DNA of 64,000 nt from Arenibacter arenosicollis (GCF_014397245.1 NZ_JACLHY010000010.1:62001-126000); one strand, 5' to 3'. Positions 18,725 to 28,342 are shown, counted from the first letter of the stretch. Notes: generated by a model from the sequence alone, not told the origin. Made by a program: numbers and translations.

Positions 18725-19801
18725 ATGGAAAATATTCAAAAATTCGCGTTACCTGCCCTTCATGAAGGGGAGATTCCTTTGGCATTCATGAACACCAATG
18801 CTCCCCATGATAAAGGGGTGATTTTGGCCGCTGATGTTGGCGGTACAAAAACAAATTTGGCGCTTTTTAAAATCCATGCCGGCGAACTGGTTCCGTTAAA
18901 GGAAAAATCGTATCCCACTAAAAAATATAAATCCTTTATGGAGATAGTGGCTGCCTTTCAAACCAAAGAGTTGCCAAGGATAAATGGGGTTTGCTTAGGG
19001 GTTGCCGGCCCTGTAACCCAAGGCAAAGTATCTGGAACTAATTTTTCCTGGGCCATAGAAAGCGAAGAAATAAGTCGGGAACTACATATTCGTTCCGTTT
19101 CCTTAATCAATGATATGGAGGCCAATGCCTATGGACTGGCGGCACTCCAAGAAAAAGATTTTGAAACATTGAAATACGGCCCCAAAATACCAGGTAATGC
19201 TGCTCTAATATCCCCAGGTACAGGACTTGGGGAGGCAGGGATGTTCTGGGACGGATCCCACTACCACCCTTTCGCCTGTGAGGGTGGTCATTGCGATTTT
19301 AGCCCTCGGAATGAATTGGACATAAAGATTTTGCAACACTTCCAACAAAAATACGGCCATGTTAGCTGGGAAAGATTATTATCTGGTCCCGGAATATTAG
19401 ATCTATATATGTTCTTACGGTCAATTAGTGGCTTAAAGGAGCCTCAATGGTTGACTGATCAAATGTCGCAGGAAAGTCCTTCCGCCACTATTACCAAGAT
19501 AGCCATGGAAGCAAAAGATTCTGTTTGTGTAGAAACATTGGACCTTTTCATAGGATTCTTGGCCACTGAAGCTGCACAACTCGCTCTAAAATTTAAGGCT
19601 ACCGGTGGTATCTATATAGGCGGGGGCATCTTACCAAAGATTATTAAAGGGGTTAAACGGGAAGTTTTTTACAACAACTTTATCCAGTCCGGGCGTTTAA
19701 ACTTTCTCTTGGAAATGGTGCCGGTAAAAGTAATTCTTAATGAAAAAACACCGCTCCTTGGAGCCGCTTATTATGGTGCTATGGCACTTCGTTATGATTA
19801 A
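18725..19801 (+). CDS. glk: glucokinase
   Basis: A 358-residue kinase of the Glk family (PF02685 type). The phosphate-1 motif is ADVGGTKTNLALF (about residues 36-48); GVAGPVTQGKVSGTNFSW, LINDMEANAYGL (catalytic Asp), SPGTGLGEAG and EGGHCDFSPRNELDI follow in order. It converts free glucose, such as that released by the debranching enzyme and GH63-like glucosidase, to glucose 6-phosphate. About 30 residues precede the kinase fold. It follows pfkB after 86 bp without an obvious terminator or regulon site between them. Confidence 0.9.
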   Translation: MENIQKFALPALHEGEIPLAFMNTNAPHDKGVILAADVGGTKTNLALFKIHAGELVPLKEKSYPTKKYKSFMEIVAAFQTKELPRINGVCLGVAGPVTQGKVSGTNFSWAIESEEISRELHIRSVSLINDMEANAYGLAALQEKDFETLKYGPKIPGNAALISPGTGLGEAGMFWDGSHYHPFACEGGHCDFSPRNELDIKILQHFQQKYGHVSWERLLSGPGILDLYMFLRSISGLKEPQWLTDQMSQESPSATITKIAMEAKDSVCVETLDLFIGFLATEAAQLALKFKATGGIYIGGGILPKIIKGVKREVFYNNFIQSGRLNFLLEMVPVKVILNEKTPLLGAAYYGAMALRYD

Positions 19802-19868
19802 GGTTTATTGAAATTTTGAATTTACCTCCTATTGATTTGGAATTAAAGAAACGGTATTCTGAATAAGT

Positions 19869-20732
19869 TTAAAAATGTAGGGTCTGATGGTTTTGCTCAT
19901 TAAAACTCATCAAGCTTACCCTGCCGTAGTCCTCCATTTTTTTAACAAGGTCTTTATGGAACCATTTTTTAAGAAACCCCTTCTTTTCCCTTTCCAACAT
20001 AACAATAATATCCGCATTAACTACTCCTAGATATACTCTCAGTGTATCAAAAACATCCGCTGAAAACAATAGTTCAAATTCAATCTCTGGATAATCTACC
20101 TTGCTTTTGAGCAAATCTTTGAACCACTCCATCAACAAGTCGCCACCATATTCTTCATTCGTGGAAATATGTACCACCTTGATCTTAGCCTTTAATGGTT
20201 TGGCAATTTCAGTTAGTTTTTGGATGGCGTGTATATCTTCCTCCTCAAAATCTGTTGCATAGACTATGGTACGGATATTCATACGACCCACATCCTTAGG
20301 TATGGCCAATACAGGACAAGGCGCTTTTTCAATAAGCTTCTTGGTGGTACTGCCTAAAATTAATTCCTCCAAACCGCTTCCTCCCTTAGTGCCAACCACA
20401 ATCATTTGGGCATGCCATTCTTCTGCCTTGGAAATTATCCCTTTAATGACAGAACTGTTTTCTGCTGCCTCCAATCTTATGTTAGGGCTATCCCAATTGA
20501 TGCCAAGATGTTCGCTACATAATTCCTCCAACTTGGAACGGTTGGTTTTAAAAGCAACTTCCTGTATATGTGGAAGGGGATTATCAAGTGCTTCGGCCCC
20601 TAAGATACTGGGAAATTCAAATATATGGGTAATAACCAAACGTGCACCGAGTTTCTGACTCAAGGCATGCGCAAATTTCAAAGCAGAGACTGAGTTTTCT
20701 GAATAATCCGTGGCATAAAGCAGTGTTTTCAT
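19869..20732 (-). CDS. universal stress protein, two Usp domains
   Basis: A 287-residue tandem-domain Usp. The N-terminal domain begins KTLLYATDYSENSVSALKFA and ends with the ATP-binding signature G-2X-G-9X-GS (GTKGGSGLEELILGS). The C-terminal domain (from about residue 150, IRTIVYATDFEEEDIHAI) has lost the glycine signature. It is divergent from pta. The shared 251-bp spacer holds one TGA-N6-TCA site whose better −7 box faces this gene, with a leader of about 120 nt. Confidence 0.9.
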   Translation of the reverse strand: MKTLLYATDYSENSVSALKFAHALSQKLGARLVITHIFEFPSILGAEALDNPLPHIQEVAFKTNRSKLEELCSEHLGINWDSPNIRLEAAENSSVIKGIISKAEEWHAQMIVVGTKGGSGLEELILGSTTKKLIEKAPCPVLAIPKDVGRMNIRTIVYATDFEEEDIHAIQKLTEIAKPLKAKIKVVHISTNEEYGGDLLMEWFKDLLKSKVDYPEIEFELLFSADVFDTLRVYLGVVNADIIVMLEREKKGFLKKWFHKDLVKKMEDYGRVSLMSFNEQNHQTLHF

Positions 20733-20857
20733 TTTTGAGTTGTATTGAAATATTATGGGCTAAACTTGCTGGCCAATTATTATTGCTATTATAATTTGTC
20801 CCGAATTATATGGTTTATTCCAACAGCAAATTTGATAGTGGGATAATGTTTGAGCAA

Positions 20858-20931
20858 TAAAATTAGAGCCTTATGTTGGATCAATAAATGACATCTGTCA
20901 TATAAGGTGATCTTTCTAAGCCCGATCTTCG
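20858..20931. promoter_or_regulatory. Crp/Fnr-type site between usp and pta
   Basis: TGACATCTGTCA at 20889-20900, flanked by A and T. On the minus strand TAATTTTA (20865-20858), one mismatch from TAnnTTTG, starts 29.5 bp from the centre and faces the usp gene. At the mirror position on the plus strand (20924-20931) GATCTTCG is a poor box, so activation of pta from here is possible but less certain. Confidence 0.65.
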
Positions 20932-20983
20932 CAATTGGAAAATGATTCGTTTAATTATAAAGTCTAAGAAATCCATTTGATTT

Positions 20984-23077
20984 ATGAGTAAAGCCATATA
21001 TATAGCCACCACAGAACCCAATAGTGGAAAATCGATCGTATCCTTGGGTCTTATGCAACTATTATTGGGAAAAACTGCCAAAGTGGGTTATTTCAGACCA
21101 ATTATAGATGACTTTGAAAAGAACAATATCGACGACCATATCGATGCCATACTTAAGCATTTTGAGGTGGATCAGAAATTTGAGGATTCCTTTGCCTACA
21201 CCCGTAGTCAGGTGGTACAACTCAAAAACTTGGACAAGGATGATGAAATAATAGGTAAAATCATCAATAAATATAAGGCTATTGAAGATCGGTTCGATAT
21301 TGTCTTGGTGGAAGGAACCGATTTTTCCGGGGAGGGTGCCATCATAGAATGGGACATCAATGTACTTATAGCAAAAAACTTGGGAATTCCCGCAGTCATC
21401 ATTGCCAACGGAAAGGGCAAGACCCTTCAAGAACTAGTCGGAAATATATACATGGCCTATGATTCCTTTAAGGAAAAAGGTGTGGAAGTACTGTTAGCAG
21501 TAGCCAATAAAGTCCAGCCAGAGGATGTTGAACTAGTGGTTTCCGGACTTAAGAAAAAACTACCCGAAAAAGTACTGGTAGGGGCTATTCCCCTTAATCC
21601 CATTTTGGGAAATCCGACAGTAAAGGAAATTGCACAAAAGCTTTCGGGCAAGATATTGTTTGGTGAGGATTTTATTAACAATCAAGCCGGCAAATTTAGT
21701 GTGGGAGCCATGCAACTCCGAAATTATCTCACCCACCTAAAAAAGGATAGCTTGGTAATTACTCCAGGGGATCGGGCAGATATCATTTTGGGTGCATTAC
21801 AGGCCAACATCTCCACAAATTATCCAAATCTATCAGGGATAATACTAACGGGTGGTCTGTTGCCAGAGGATTCTATCATTAAACTTATTGAGGGTCTGTC
21901 CGATATTATTCCTATCATTTCAGTTGCAGACGGCACTTTTTCCGTAACCAACCGCATTGGCACCATAAAACCCAGAATATACGCTGAGAACAAGGAAAAA
22001 ATTACAACCTCTATACAAGAATTCGAAAAATATGTCCCAATCAATGAATTGGCCGAACGCCTTATTACCTTTAAGGCCGAGGGGATTACCCCTCGGATGT
22101 TCCAGTACAATCTTCTTAAACGGGCAAAATCGGCCAAAAAACATATTGTTCTCCCAGAGGGCGCGGATGAGCGTATCCTATTGGCCACCAAAAAACTAAT
22201 AGATACCAATGCCGTTACCATTACATTGTTGGGTGACCCCGAGCAAATAAAGACAAAAATTACGGAGTTGGATATTAACTTGGATTCCAGCAGCATCAAT
22301 ATCATAGATCCTAAGTCATCCCCTAATTTTTTCGACTACGCCAACACCCTCTACGAACTGCGCAAGAATAAAAATGTTAATCTTGCCATGGCGCAAGACC
22401 TTATGGAGGATGTTTCCTATTTTGGAACCATGATGGTCTACAAAGGCCATGCCGATGGGATGGTCTCCGGAGCTATACATACCACCCAGCACACCATAAG
22501 GCCGGCATTGCAATTTATTAAAACTAGGCCAGAAGTCTCTATAGTTTCCTCGGTGTTCTTTATGTGCCTCCCCAACCGAGTTACCATATTTGGGGATTGC
22601 GCCATAAATCCGAATCCTACAGCAGAACAATTAGCTGAAATTGCTATTTCTTCGGCAGCTACCAGTACCGCTTTTGGCATTGAACCCAAGATTGCCATGC
22701 TATCCTATTCCTCCGGGGCCTCCGGGGTCGGTGAAGATGTGGATAGAGTCCGCAAGGCTACAGAAATTATAAAAACGAAACGGCCCGATCTAAAAGTGGA
22801 AGGGCCCATTCAGTACGATGCCGCAGTGGATATAAATGTGGGCAAAAGTAAACTTCCGGATTCTGAGGTGGCCGGTCAGGCCAGTGTTTTTATTTTTCCG
22901 GATCTCAACACCGGAAACAACACCTATAAGGCCGTACAAAGGGAAACAGGTGCCTTGGCCATTGGTCCAATGTTGCAAGGCCTGAACAAGCCTGTAAACG
23001 ATCTAAGTCGTGGCTGTACTGTCGATGACATATTTAATACGGTTGTAATTACTGCCATACAGGCACAAGGCCTTTAA
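20984..23077 (+). CDS. pta: phosphate acetyltransferase
   Basis: A 697-residue long-form Pta that exchanges acetyl-CoA and phosphate for acetyl phosphate and CoA. The N-terminal third is a BioD-like P-loop domain (IATTEPNSGKSIVSLGLMQL), the middle is a DRTGG domain, and the C-terminal ~320 residues are the catalytic PTA domain, opening with LPEGADERILLATKKL and containing SYSSGASGVGEDVDRVRKA. ackA starts 23 bp downstream, so the pair is an operon giving one ATP per acetate. Acetyl phosphate can also phosphorylate receiver domains, which is relevant to the two receiver-type regulators in this window. Confidence 0.94.
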   Translation: MSKAIYIATTEPNSGKSIVSLGLMQLLLGKTAKVGYFRPIIDDFEKNNIDDHIDAILKHFEVDQKFEDSFAYTRSQVVQLKNLDKDDEIIGKIINKYKAIEDRFDIVLVEGTDFSGEGAIIEWDINVLIAKNLGIPAVIIANGKGKTLQELVGNIYMAYDSFKEKGVEVLLAVANKVQPEDVELVVSGLKKKLPEKVLVGAIPLNPILGNPTVKEIAQKLSGKILFGEDFINNQAGKFSVGAMQLRNYLTHLKKDSLVITPGDRADIILGALQANISTNYPNLSGIILTGGLLPEDSIIKLIEGLSDIIPIISVADGTFSVTNRIGTIKPRIYAENKEKITTSIQEFEKYVPINELAERLITFKAEGITPRMFQYNLLKRAKSAKKHIVLPEGADERILLATKKLIDTNAVTITLLGDPEQIKTKITELDINLDSSSINIIDPKSSPNFFDYANTLYELRKNKNVNLAMAQDLMEDVSYFGTMMVYKGHADGMVSGAIHTTQHTIRPALQFIKTRPEVSIVSSVFFMCLPNRVTIFGDCAINPNPTAEQLAEIAISSAATSTAFGIEPKIAMLSYSSGASGVGEDVDRVRKATEIIKTKRPDLKVEGPIQYDAAVDINVGKSKLPDSEVAGQASVFIFPDLNTGNNTYKAVQRETGALAIGPMLQGLNKPVNDLSRGCTVDDIFNTVVITAIQAQGL

Positions 23078-23100
23078 CTTTAAAAGATAAATTCAAAACT

Positions 23101-24297
23101 ATGAACATACTGATCATCAACGCAGGCAGTTCTTCCATAAAATATCAATTGATTCAAATGCCTTCGGAGCTATTGATCTGTAAGGGGGTGATAGAACGTA
23201 TTGGCTCAAAAAACTCCACAGTGAACTATAAAACCAATACTGTGGATTCTGAGGAAATAGTGAAAATTCCCAATCACAATGTAGGGTTCTTAAAAATGGC
23301 CAAGCTATTGATGGACCCCAAGAAAGGGGTCATTAAAAATGTCAACGATATCGGAATTGTAGGCCACAGGGTGGTACATGGTGGAAATACCTTTATCAAA
23401 ACAACCTTGATTACACAGGAGGTAAAAGATAAAATCCAAGAATTGTCGGTCTTGGCCCCATTGCACAATCCACATAACCTGGAAGGAATTGTATTGGCAG
23501 AAGAGGTTTTTCCCTCCGCCAAACAAATTGCTGTTTTTGACACCGCTTTTCATCATACAATGCCAGTAAAAGCTAAAAAATATGCAGTGCCCAATGAACT
23601 TTATGCCGATCGCCGTATCCAAGCATACGGTTTTCACGGCACCAGTCATAAATATGTGTCCGAAAAGGCCATTTCCCATCTAGAATTGAAAAAATCCAAA
23701 ATAATTACCATCCATTTGGGCCATGGCTGCAGTATGACCGCGGTAAGGGATGGTAAAAGTGTTGACCATTCTATGGGCTTCACTCCTTCCAACGGACTTA
23801 TCATGGGCTCTAGAAGTGGGGATATAGATCATGCACTAATTTTCTATTTGGTAAATAGTTTGGGATATAGTTTGGAAAAAGTAAACACACTGCTCACAAA
23901 AGAAAGCGGCATGCTAGGGCTTACGGGCCATAGCGATTTAAGGGATATAGAAGCCAAAGCAGCATCGGAGAATAAGGAATGTATACTGGCTTTGGAAATG
24001 AACGCTTACCGCATAAAGAAATATATAGGCGCCTATACAGCTGCTATGAACGGTTTGGATGCCCTGGTCTTTACGGCAGGTATCGGGGAGAATTCCAGTA
24101 CACTTAGGAAACTTGTATGTTCAGAAATGGAGTATTATGGCATAGTCTTGGATGCCGGTAAAAACGATATAAAATCATCCGACATCCGGGAAATTAGCAA
24201 CGCCAAGGCCAAGGTCAAAATTTTGGTAGTACCTACTAACGAGGAGTTGGAGATAGCCAAACAGGCATATAGTTTATCTCAAGATCAAGGATTTTAA
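23101..24297 (+). CDS. ackA: acetate kinase
   Basis: A 398-residue acetate kinase of the normal family length. Family motifs are complete: NILIINAGSSSIKYQLIQM at the N-terminus, FHGTSHKYVSEKA around residue 180, HLGHGCSMTAVRDGKSVDHS and MGSRSGDID around 200-240, and FTAGIGENSSTLRK around 325. It makes ATP and acetate from acetyl phosphate and ADP. It follows pta after 23 bp with no promoter-like element between, so control must be from upstream of pta. Confidence 0.95.
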   Translation: MNILIINAGSSSIKYQLIQMPSELLICKGVIERIGSKNSTVNYKTNTVDSEEIVKIPNHNVGFLKMAKLLMDPKKGVIKNVNDIGIVGHRVVHGGNTFIKTTLITQEVKDKIQELSVLAPLHNPHNLEGIVLAEEVFPSAKQIAVFDTAFHHTMPVKAKKYAVPNELYADRRIQAYGFHGTSHKYVSEKAISHLELKKSKIITIHLGHGCSMTAVRDGKSVDHSMGFTPSNGLIMGSRSGDIDHALIFYLVNSLGYSLEKVNTLLTKESGMLGLTGHSDLRDIEAKAASENKECILALEMNAYRIKKYIGAYTAAMNGLDALVFTAGIGENSSTLRKLVCSEMEYYGIVLDAGKNDIKSSDIREISNAKAKVKILVVPTNEELEIAKQAYSLSQDQGF

Positions 24298-24391
24298 TAC
24301 GATATGTTCCAAGTCCATTAGCGGAGAAATCCAATTTTTACCATTCCCGATTATTAGTACTAAACAAAAAAACTAATGACAGGCCTAACCT

Positions 24392-24601
24392 TTACTCTTT
24401 TTTTGCTTTACACGTTTTTATTCCAAAAGGAAAGTACAAAGGACAAAAACCCATAAAACTGGTCAGGAAAAAGACAATGGCCAGAACAACTAGGACAATG
24501 CCCAGTATTCCAGAAATAGTACCATTGTAATAAAGTGCAACTAATGCCGCAGCGACTACAAACCGCAAGGTTCGGTCTAAATTACCCATGTTTTTCTTCA
24601 T
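24392..24601 (-). CDS. DUF2892 (YgaP-like) small membrane protein
   Basis: A 69-residue protein. MKKNMGNLDRTLRFVVAAAL begins a two-helix membrane hairpin (ALVALYYNGTISGIL, then VLVVLAIVFFLTSFMGFCPL), the pattern of DUF2892 proteins, which are often linked to rhodanese or sulfur/redox functions. Two Cys (CPLYFPFGIKTC) near the C-terminus are typical of the family. It converges with ackA. A TTACTTTG box at the mirror spacing of the 24804-24815 palindrome could drive it with a long leader, but this is weak. Confidence 0.75.
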   Translation of the reverse strand: MKKNMGNLDRTLRFVVAAALVALYYNGTISGILGIVLVVLAIVFFLTSFMGFCPLYFPFGIKTCKAKKE

Positions 24602-24803
24602 AATTATAATTCTAAGTTAGACATTAAATATAGAGTCAACAAGCAACTTTGTATAGCTTCTGATACTCCATTATGGTTGATTTAATTTTAAGTTAGGAAT
24701 TGAATTGGTCTATACCTTAAGACTAATGTTCCAACACCTTTCCCAATCTTTCAAATATTCTATACAACACTTCAAAGTAAAGGGATATGAATACGTCCTC
24801 AAA

Positions 24804-24846
24804 TGACATATGTCATTTCAGGGGTCATTAGGTTTAGATAAATTTG
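24804..24846 (+). promoter_or_regulatory. best-consensus Crp/Fnr-type site plus −7 box
   Basis: TGACATATGTCA at 24804-24815 is the core of an 18-bp perfect palindrome (24801-24818, AAATGACATATGTCATTT). The full-consensus −7 box TAAATTTG at 24839-24846 starts 29.5 bp from its centre. The predicted start near 24851 leaves a 28-nt leader before the ATG at 24879. This is the clearest example of the window's promoter type. Confidence 0.82.
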
Positions 24847-24878
24847 GAATCTACCTCAGTGTATAAAAATAAATTATC

Positions 24879-25265
24879 ATGGAAAAAGAAATTATATATA
24901 ATTCAAGCCTGCATTTTGAACACGAAATTTGGAGACGGGAACTCTTCTTTTGGAGGGATGAACTAATTTTTTTCAATAATAGGCTTAGCGAATTGGTTAC
25001 AAGATGGACTAAAAAGGAGTTCCTTGTTCAATTGGAGCACTTTCAAAACGAATTTATACTTCATGGTGGGGTCATAGAGGATTTATTGGAAGCAATTGAA
25101 ATCCACGAAACCCGCCTAGCTGGACAAGATTTAGAGTCAAATGAAGCTATGGATACGGCAATGGTAAAAAAGCATATTCAGTTCAGAGAAAAAATGGAGA
25201 CACAGGAACAGGTTTATGCCGATCTTAAAAAAGACTTCTTCCGATTTTTGACCAAATATCTATAA
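24879..25265 (+). CDS. small helical protein with HE-W-FW-DE-FF signature
   Basis: A 128-residue, almost entirely helical, charged protein without a signal peptide. It opens with HFEHEIWRRELFFWRDELIF and later has a second helix pair with HETRLA and HIQFREKMETQEQVYADL. I see a paralogue at 28497-28895 with the same spacing of W, FW-DE-FF, HE-LA and H-RE-M. No named family is recognised; it may form a helical bundle that binds a metal or a partner. It has the strongest regulon promoter in the window and lies 5 bp upstream of the AarF-type kinase gene, so the two form an operon. Confidence 0.7.
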   Translation: MEKEIIYNSSLHFEHEIWRRELFFWRDELIFFNNRLSELVTRWTKKEFLVQLEHFQNEFILHGGVIEDLLEAIEIHETRLAGQDLESNEAMDTAMVKKHIQFREKMETQEQVYADLKKDFFRFLTKYL

Positions 25266-25270
25266 TTTAT

Positions 25271-26953
25271 ATGTTTGGAATAAAACTTCCCAAGAAACAA
25301 AACCTCAAAAGATATAACACTCTTTTTGGTGTGCTTACGAAATATGGTTTTGAGGATGTTATGGCCAACAGTCAGGTCAAAAAGTTCATCCCTAAAAATT
25401 ACCTCGCTAAACATCCGGAGACCGAAAAGCTGTTATCAGTATCTACTTTTGAGCGAATCCGAATGGTGCTTGAAGAGCTTGGACCTTCCTATGTAAAAAT
25501 GGGGCAGATTTTGAGCAACCGTGACGATATGTTACCACCAGGTCTAATTAAAGAGCTTGAAAAACTACAAGATCAGGCACCTTCTCTACCAAAATTTGAA
25601 GTGGAAAAAGTCATCTCTGAAGAACTGGATATTGATTGTTCCCAATATTTCCTGTCCATTGAACCCAAACCACTTGCAGCCGCCTCCTTGGCACAGGTTC
25701 ATAAGGCGCAGCTGCTCAATGGCAGTTGGGTTGTGTTAAAAATTCAGCGACCAAACATATCGGAAATAATTGCCTCCGATATTTCCATTATGAAAGAAGT
25801 AGCTATGGCCCTGGAAAAATATAGTGCCCAGGTAAAGGCCTTCCAGCCCCTGAAGTTGGTGGAATCCTTTGAAAAAAGCATCACTGAAGAGCTTAGTTTT
25901 TTAAGGGAAATGGATAATTTGGAACATTTTGCCAAAAATTTTGAGGGTAACGATGCCATATACGTTCCCGAGGCATATCGGGAACTTAGCACTGACCAGA
26001 TTATATGTATGGACTGGGTTGACGCAATTAAGGTATCCGAACTTGAAAAATTAAGAGAACAAAATATTGATTCCAGGGCAGTGGCAAAAGTTGGGGTGGA
26101 CTTGTATTTGGAACAGGTTTTGGAACATGGCTTTTTTCATGCCGATCCGCATCCGGGAAATATATTTGTACTCCCAGAAGTCCAAAAAATCTGTTTTATA
26201 GATTTTGGGATGATGGGCACCATAATGCCCAATGACAAGGAAGCCTTAATGGAACTTCTTCTTTGTTTCATAAAAAAAGATGTAAAGAAAATAATTCCAA
26301 TTCTTAAAAAAATTGCCTTAAAGACCGATATCCCGGATGAAAAAAAGCTGGAATATGATTTGTATGAATTAGTCGAGGGCATTAGCAATACATCTATTCG
26401 AAACATTAAGTTGGGAATAACTTTGGAACAATTTAAAAATGTTCTTTACGAGAACAGGATTACCATACCACATTACCTGTATATACTTATTAGGGCATTG
26501 GTCATTATTGAAGGTGTAGGCCTAAAACTAGATCCTGAATTCAACATTACTGATAATCTAAAACCCTATATGGCCAAAATAACCAGAAAACGATTTGGCC
26601 TAAAACGACTTTTTCAAAAGAATCTAAATCGATTCCAGGATTACAATACGCTTCTGGACAAATTACCAGCAGATATTAATGAAATTGTGGATAAGATAAA
26701 AGACGGGAAATTGGTCATTGTACATGAGCACAAAGGCCTCAACGAGTTTAGAGTTTCCCTTAAGACAGCTTTTAACCGTTTGGTCTATGCAGTTATTATT
26801 GCTGCCTTGTCTATTGGCTCTGCCCTTTTGGTAATGGCAGATATGCCTCCGAAGATTAGCGGAATACCGGTATTGGGTGCCATAGGTTTTATACTTTCCG
26901 CAATAATTGGAGTAGTTATATTGATTTCCATTCATAGGAACAAAGAAGAATGA
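25271..26953 (+). CDS. AarF/UbiB/ABC1-family atypical kinase
   Basis: A 560-residue protein of the UbiB family. The N-terminal KxGQ motif appears as YVKMGQILSNRDDMLP (about residue 75). The family's Ala-rich nucleotide loop and ATP-binding Lys are seen in PLAAASLAQVHKA and VVLKIQRP. The catalytic-loop/metal-binding motifs are HADPHPGNIF and FIDFGMMG. Two C-terminal transmembrane helices (VYAVIIAALSIGSALLVMA and GAIGFILSAIIGVVILIS) anchor it. Relatives support isoprenoid quinone biosynthesis or membrane lipid homeostasis; this organism would use menaquinone. It is in an operon behind the small helical protein at 24879, so it is probably induced with the regulon. Confidence 0.88.
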   Translation: MFGIKLPKKQNLKRYNTLFGVLTKYGFEDVMANSQVKKFIPKNYLAKHPETEKLLSVSTFERIRMVLEELGPSYVKMGQILSNRDDMLPPGLIKELEKLQDQAPSLPKFEVEKVISEELDIDCSQYFLSIEPKPLAAASLAQVHKAQLLNGSWVVLKIQRPNISEIIASDISIMKEVAMALEKYSAQVKAFQPLKLVESFEKSITEELSFLREMDNLEHFAKNFEGNDAIYVPEAYRELSTDQIICMDWVDAIKVSELEKLREQNIDSRAVAKVGVDLYLEQVLEHGFFHADPHPGNIFVLPEVQKICFIDFGMMGTIMPNDKEALMELLLCFIKKDVKKIIPILKKIALKTDIPDEKKLEYDLYELVEGISNTSIRNIKLGITLEQFKNVLYENRITIPHYLYILIRALVIIEGVGLKLDPEFNITDNLKPYMAKITRKRFGLKRLFQKNLNRFQDYNTLLDKLPADINEIVDKIKDGKLVIVHEHKGLNEFRVSLKTAFNRLVYAVIIAALSIGSALLVMADMPPKISGIPVLGAIGFILSAIIGVVILISIHRNKEE

Positions 26954-27126
26954 ACCGACACATTTAATTTTGCATTCCTACAACAATAAACCATGCTTTA
27001 TTCCATACCTTGGTCTATTTCAGATTTTAAAAACTTTCAACTATCGTTTTTTTTAAACAGGACCCAATTATTATCTTTATTCCCGCCCCTATTTAAGGAG
27101 CCATATCCAAAATTTAAATTGAAGCA

Positions 27127-27891
27127 ATGAAAATTATTTCATGGAACGTCAACGGCATTAGGGCCATTGCAAAAAAAGACTTTTTTGAAACAGTGGGAAA
27201 AATGGCCCCTGATATTCTATGCCTTCAAGAAACCAAGGCTCAGGACCACGAAGTTGAGGAAACACTTTCCACATTGGAACATTACAACATAAATTATAAT
27301 TCGGCCGATAAAAAAGGATATTCCGGTACCGCAATTTTGGGTAAAATAGCTCCTATTGCCATTTCCAATGATATGAATATTACTGAACATGATACCGAAG
27401 GTCGTATACAATGTGCGGAATACGATGACTTCTTTTTGGTGAACGTCTACGTGCCCAATTCAGGGCAGCAATTAGACCGTCTGGACTACCGTAAGCAATG
27501 GGATGCCGATTTTTTAAACTACCTCAAAAATCTTGAAAAGACAAAATCCGTAATTGCTTGCGGAGATTTTAACGTGGCCCATCGACCTATTGACCTTAAG
27601 AATGATAAGAGCAATTATAACAAAACGGCAGGATACACCCAAATTGAAATTGATGGAATGGATAATTTTATCAAATCGGGTTTTGTAGATTCATTTAGAC
27701 ATTTTCATCCTGATGTAGTCGCCTATACCTACTGGAGTTATCGATTTAAATCGAGGGAAAGAAACACCGGTTGGCGTATAGATTATTTTTTGGTAAGCAA
27801 ATCTTTGGTAGAGTGTATAAAATCTGTTGAAATCCTATCGGATTATTTTGGATCGGACCACTGCCCTATAGCCTTGGAGTTGGAACTCTAA
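27127..27891 (+). CDS. xth: exodeoxyribonuclease III
   Basis: A 254-residue AP endonuclease/3'-5' exonuclease (ExoIII, EEP fold). KIISWNVNGIRAIAKKDFF at the N-terminus, CLQETKAQ with the metal-binding Glu, VYVPNSGQ, CGDFNVAH and the C-terminal SDHCPIALEL with the catalytic His are all present. Involved in base-excision repair. Its stop codon interlocks with that of the convergent gene at 27888-28253 (4-bp overlap). No regulon site is seen in the 173 bp upstream. Confidence 0.94.
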   Translation: MKIISWNVNGIRAIAKKDFFETVGKMAPDILCLQETKAQDHEVEETLSTLEHYNINYNSADKKGYSGTAILGKIAPIAISNDMNITEHDTEGRIQCAEYDDFFLVNVYVPNSGQQLDRLDYRKQWDADFLNYLKNLEKTKSVIACGDFNVAHRPIDLKNDKSNYNKTAGYTQIEIDGMDNFIKSGFVDSFRHFHPDVVAYTYWSYRFKSRERNTGWRIDYFLVSKSLVECIKSVEILSDYFGSDHCPIALELEL

Positions 27892-28253
27892 GAAGATTGG
27901 TGCCCCCTTATATATTGTTGCAGTACACTAACCTGAAAATCGCCTACAACAGGAAGTTCCACATCCGCATTCATAAGTACCAATCCATAGGCCAAGTGGG
28001 ACAGCTTGCAGTCGCTAACCACCTGCTTTTCTATTCCTGTGAATACAGGCCTAAAGTGTTGATCGATTTCCAAACCCGAAGATTTCCCAACGGTCATAGC
28101 CTTGACCACGGCTTCCGTAATCTGTTCAGGAGATAAGCCTTGTTCCAGAAGATCGCTGGCCAAATGCTTTAAACGAAAACTATAGTAGAAATCCAAAAAA
28201 TTGGCAATACTGTCTATAGCTCTATTGTCCGAATTAAAAATAGAAATCTCCAT
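27888..28253 (-). CDS. conserved hypothetical protein
   Basis: A 121-residue soluble protein that I do not recognise. The first half is helical (LDFYYSFRLKHLASDLLEQG, then LSPEQITEAVVKAM); the second half is more beta-like (LSHLAYGLVLMNADVELPVV). No signal peptide or Cys pairs. It overlaps the end of xth by 4 bp tail to tail. The 243 bp upstream hold a short inverted repeat at 28323-28342 but no TGA-N6-TCA. Confidence 0.55.
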   Translation of the reverse strand: MEISIFNSDNRAIDSIANFLDFYYSFRLKHLASDLLEQGLSPEQITEAVVKAMTVGKSSGLEIDQHFRPVFTGIEKQVVSDCKLSHLAYGLVLMNADVELPVVGDFQVSVLQQYIRGHQSS

Positions 28254-28322
28254 AACTTTCGTGGGTATTTATTCTTGTCACTTTATTAATTGACAAAAAT
28301 TATTAAACTCTTGGTAGTGTCC

Positions 28323-28342
28323 GGTCGAGCGGAGTCGAGACC
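28323..28342. repeat. short imperfect inverted repeat, GGTCGAG…CTCGACC-like
   Basis: GGTCGAGCGGAGTCGAGACC is a GC-rich imperfect palindrome in an otherwise AT-rich 243-bp spacer. From memory, similar 'TCGAGCG-AGTCGA' elements are scattered between genes of many Bacteroidota genomes. Only one copy was noticed in this window. Confidence 0.4.

Noticed and set aside
20266-20658. 130-codon frame antisense to the Usp gene
   Set aside because: It mirrors a well-supported Usp with intact ATP motif, and its translation has no recognisable domain.
21820-22305. 161-codon frame antisense to pta
   Set aside because: It lies wholly within a convincing catalytic gene; composition is typical of a reverse-strand shadow.
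28260-28310. GTCAC…GTGAC-like and TGAC half-sites upstream of the 27.9-kb gene as another regulon site
   Set aside because: The halves (CTTGTCAC and ATTGACAA) do not form TGA-N6-TCA and there is no box at the standard spacing.
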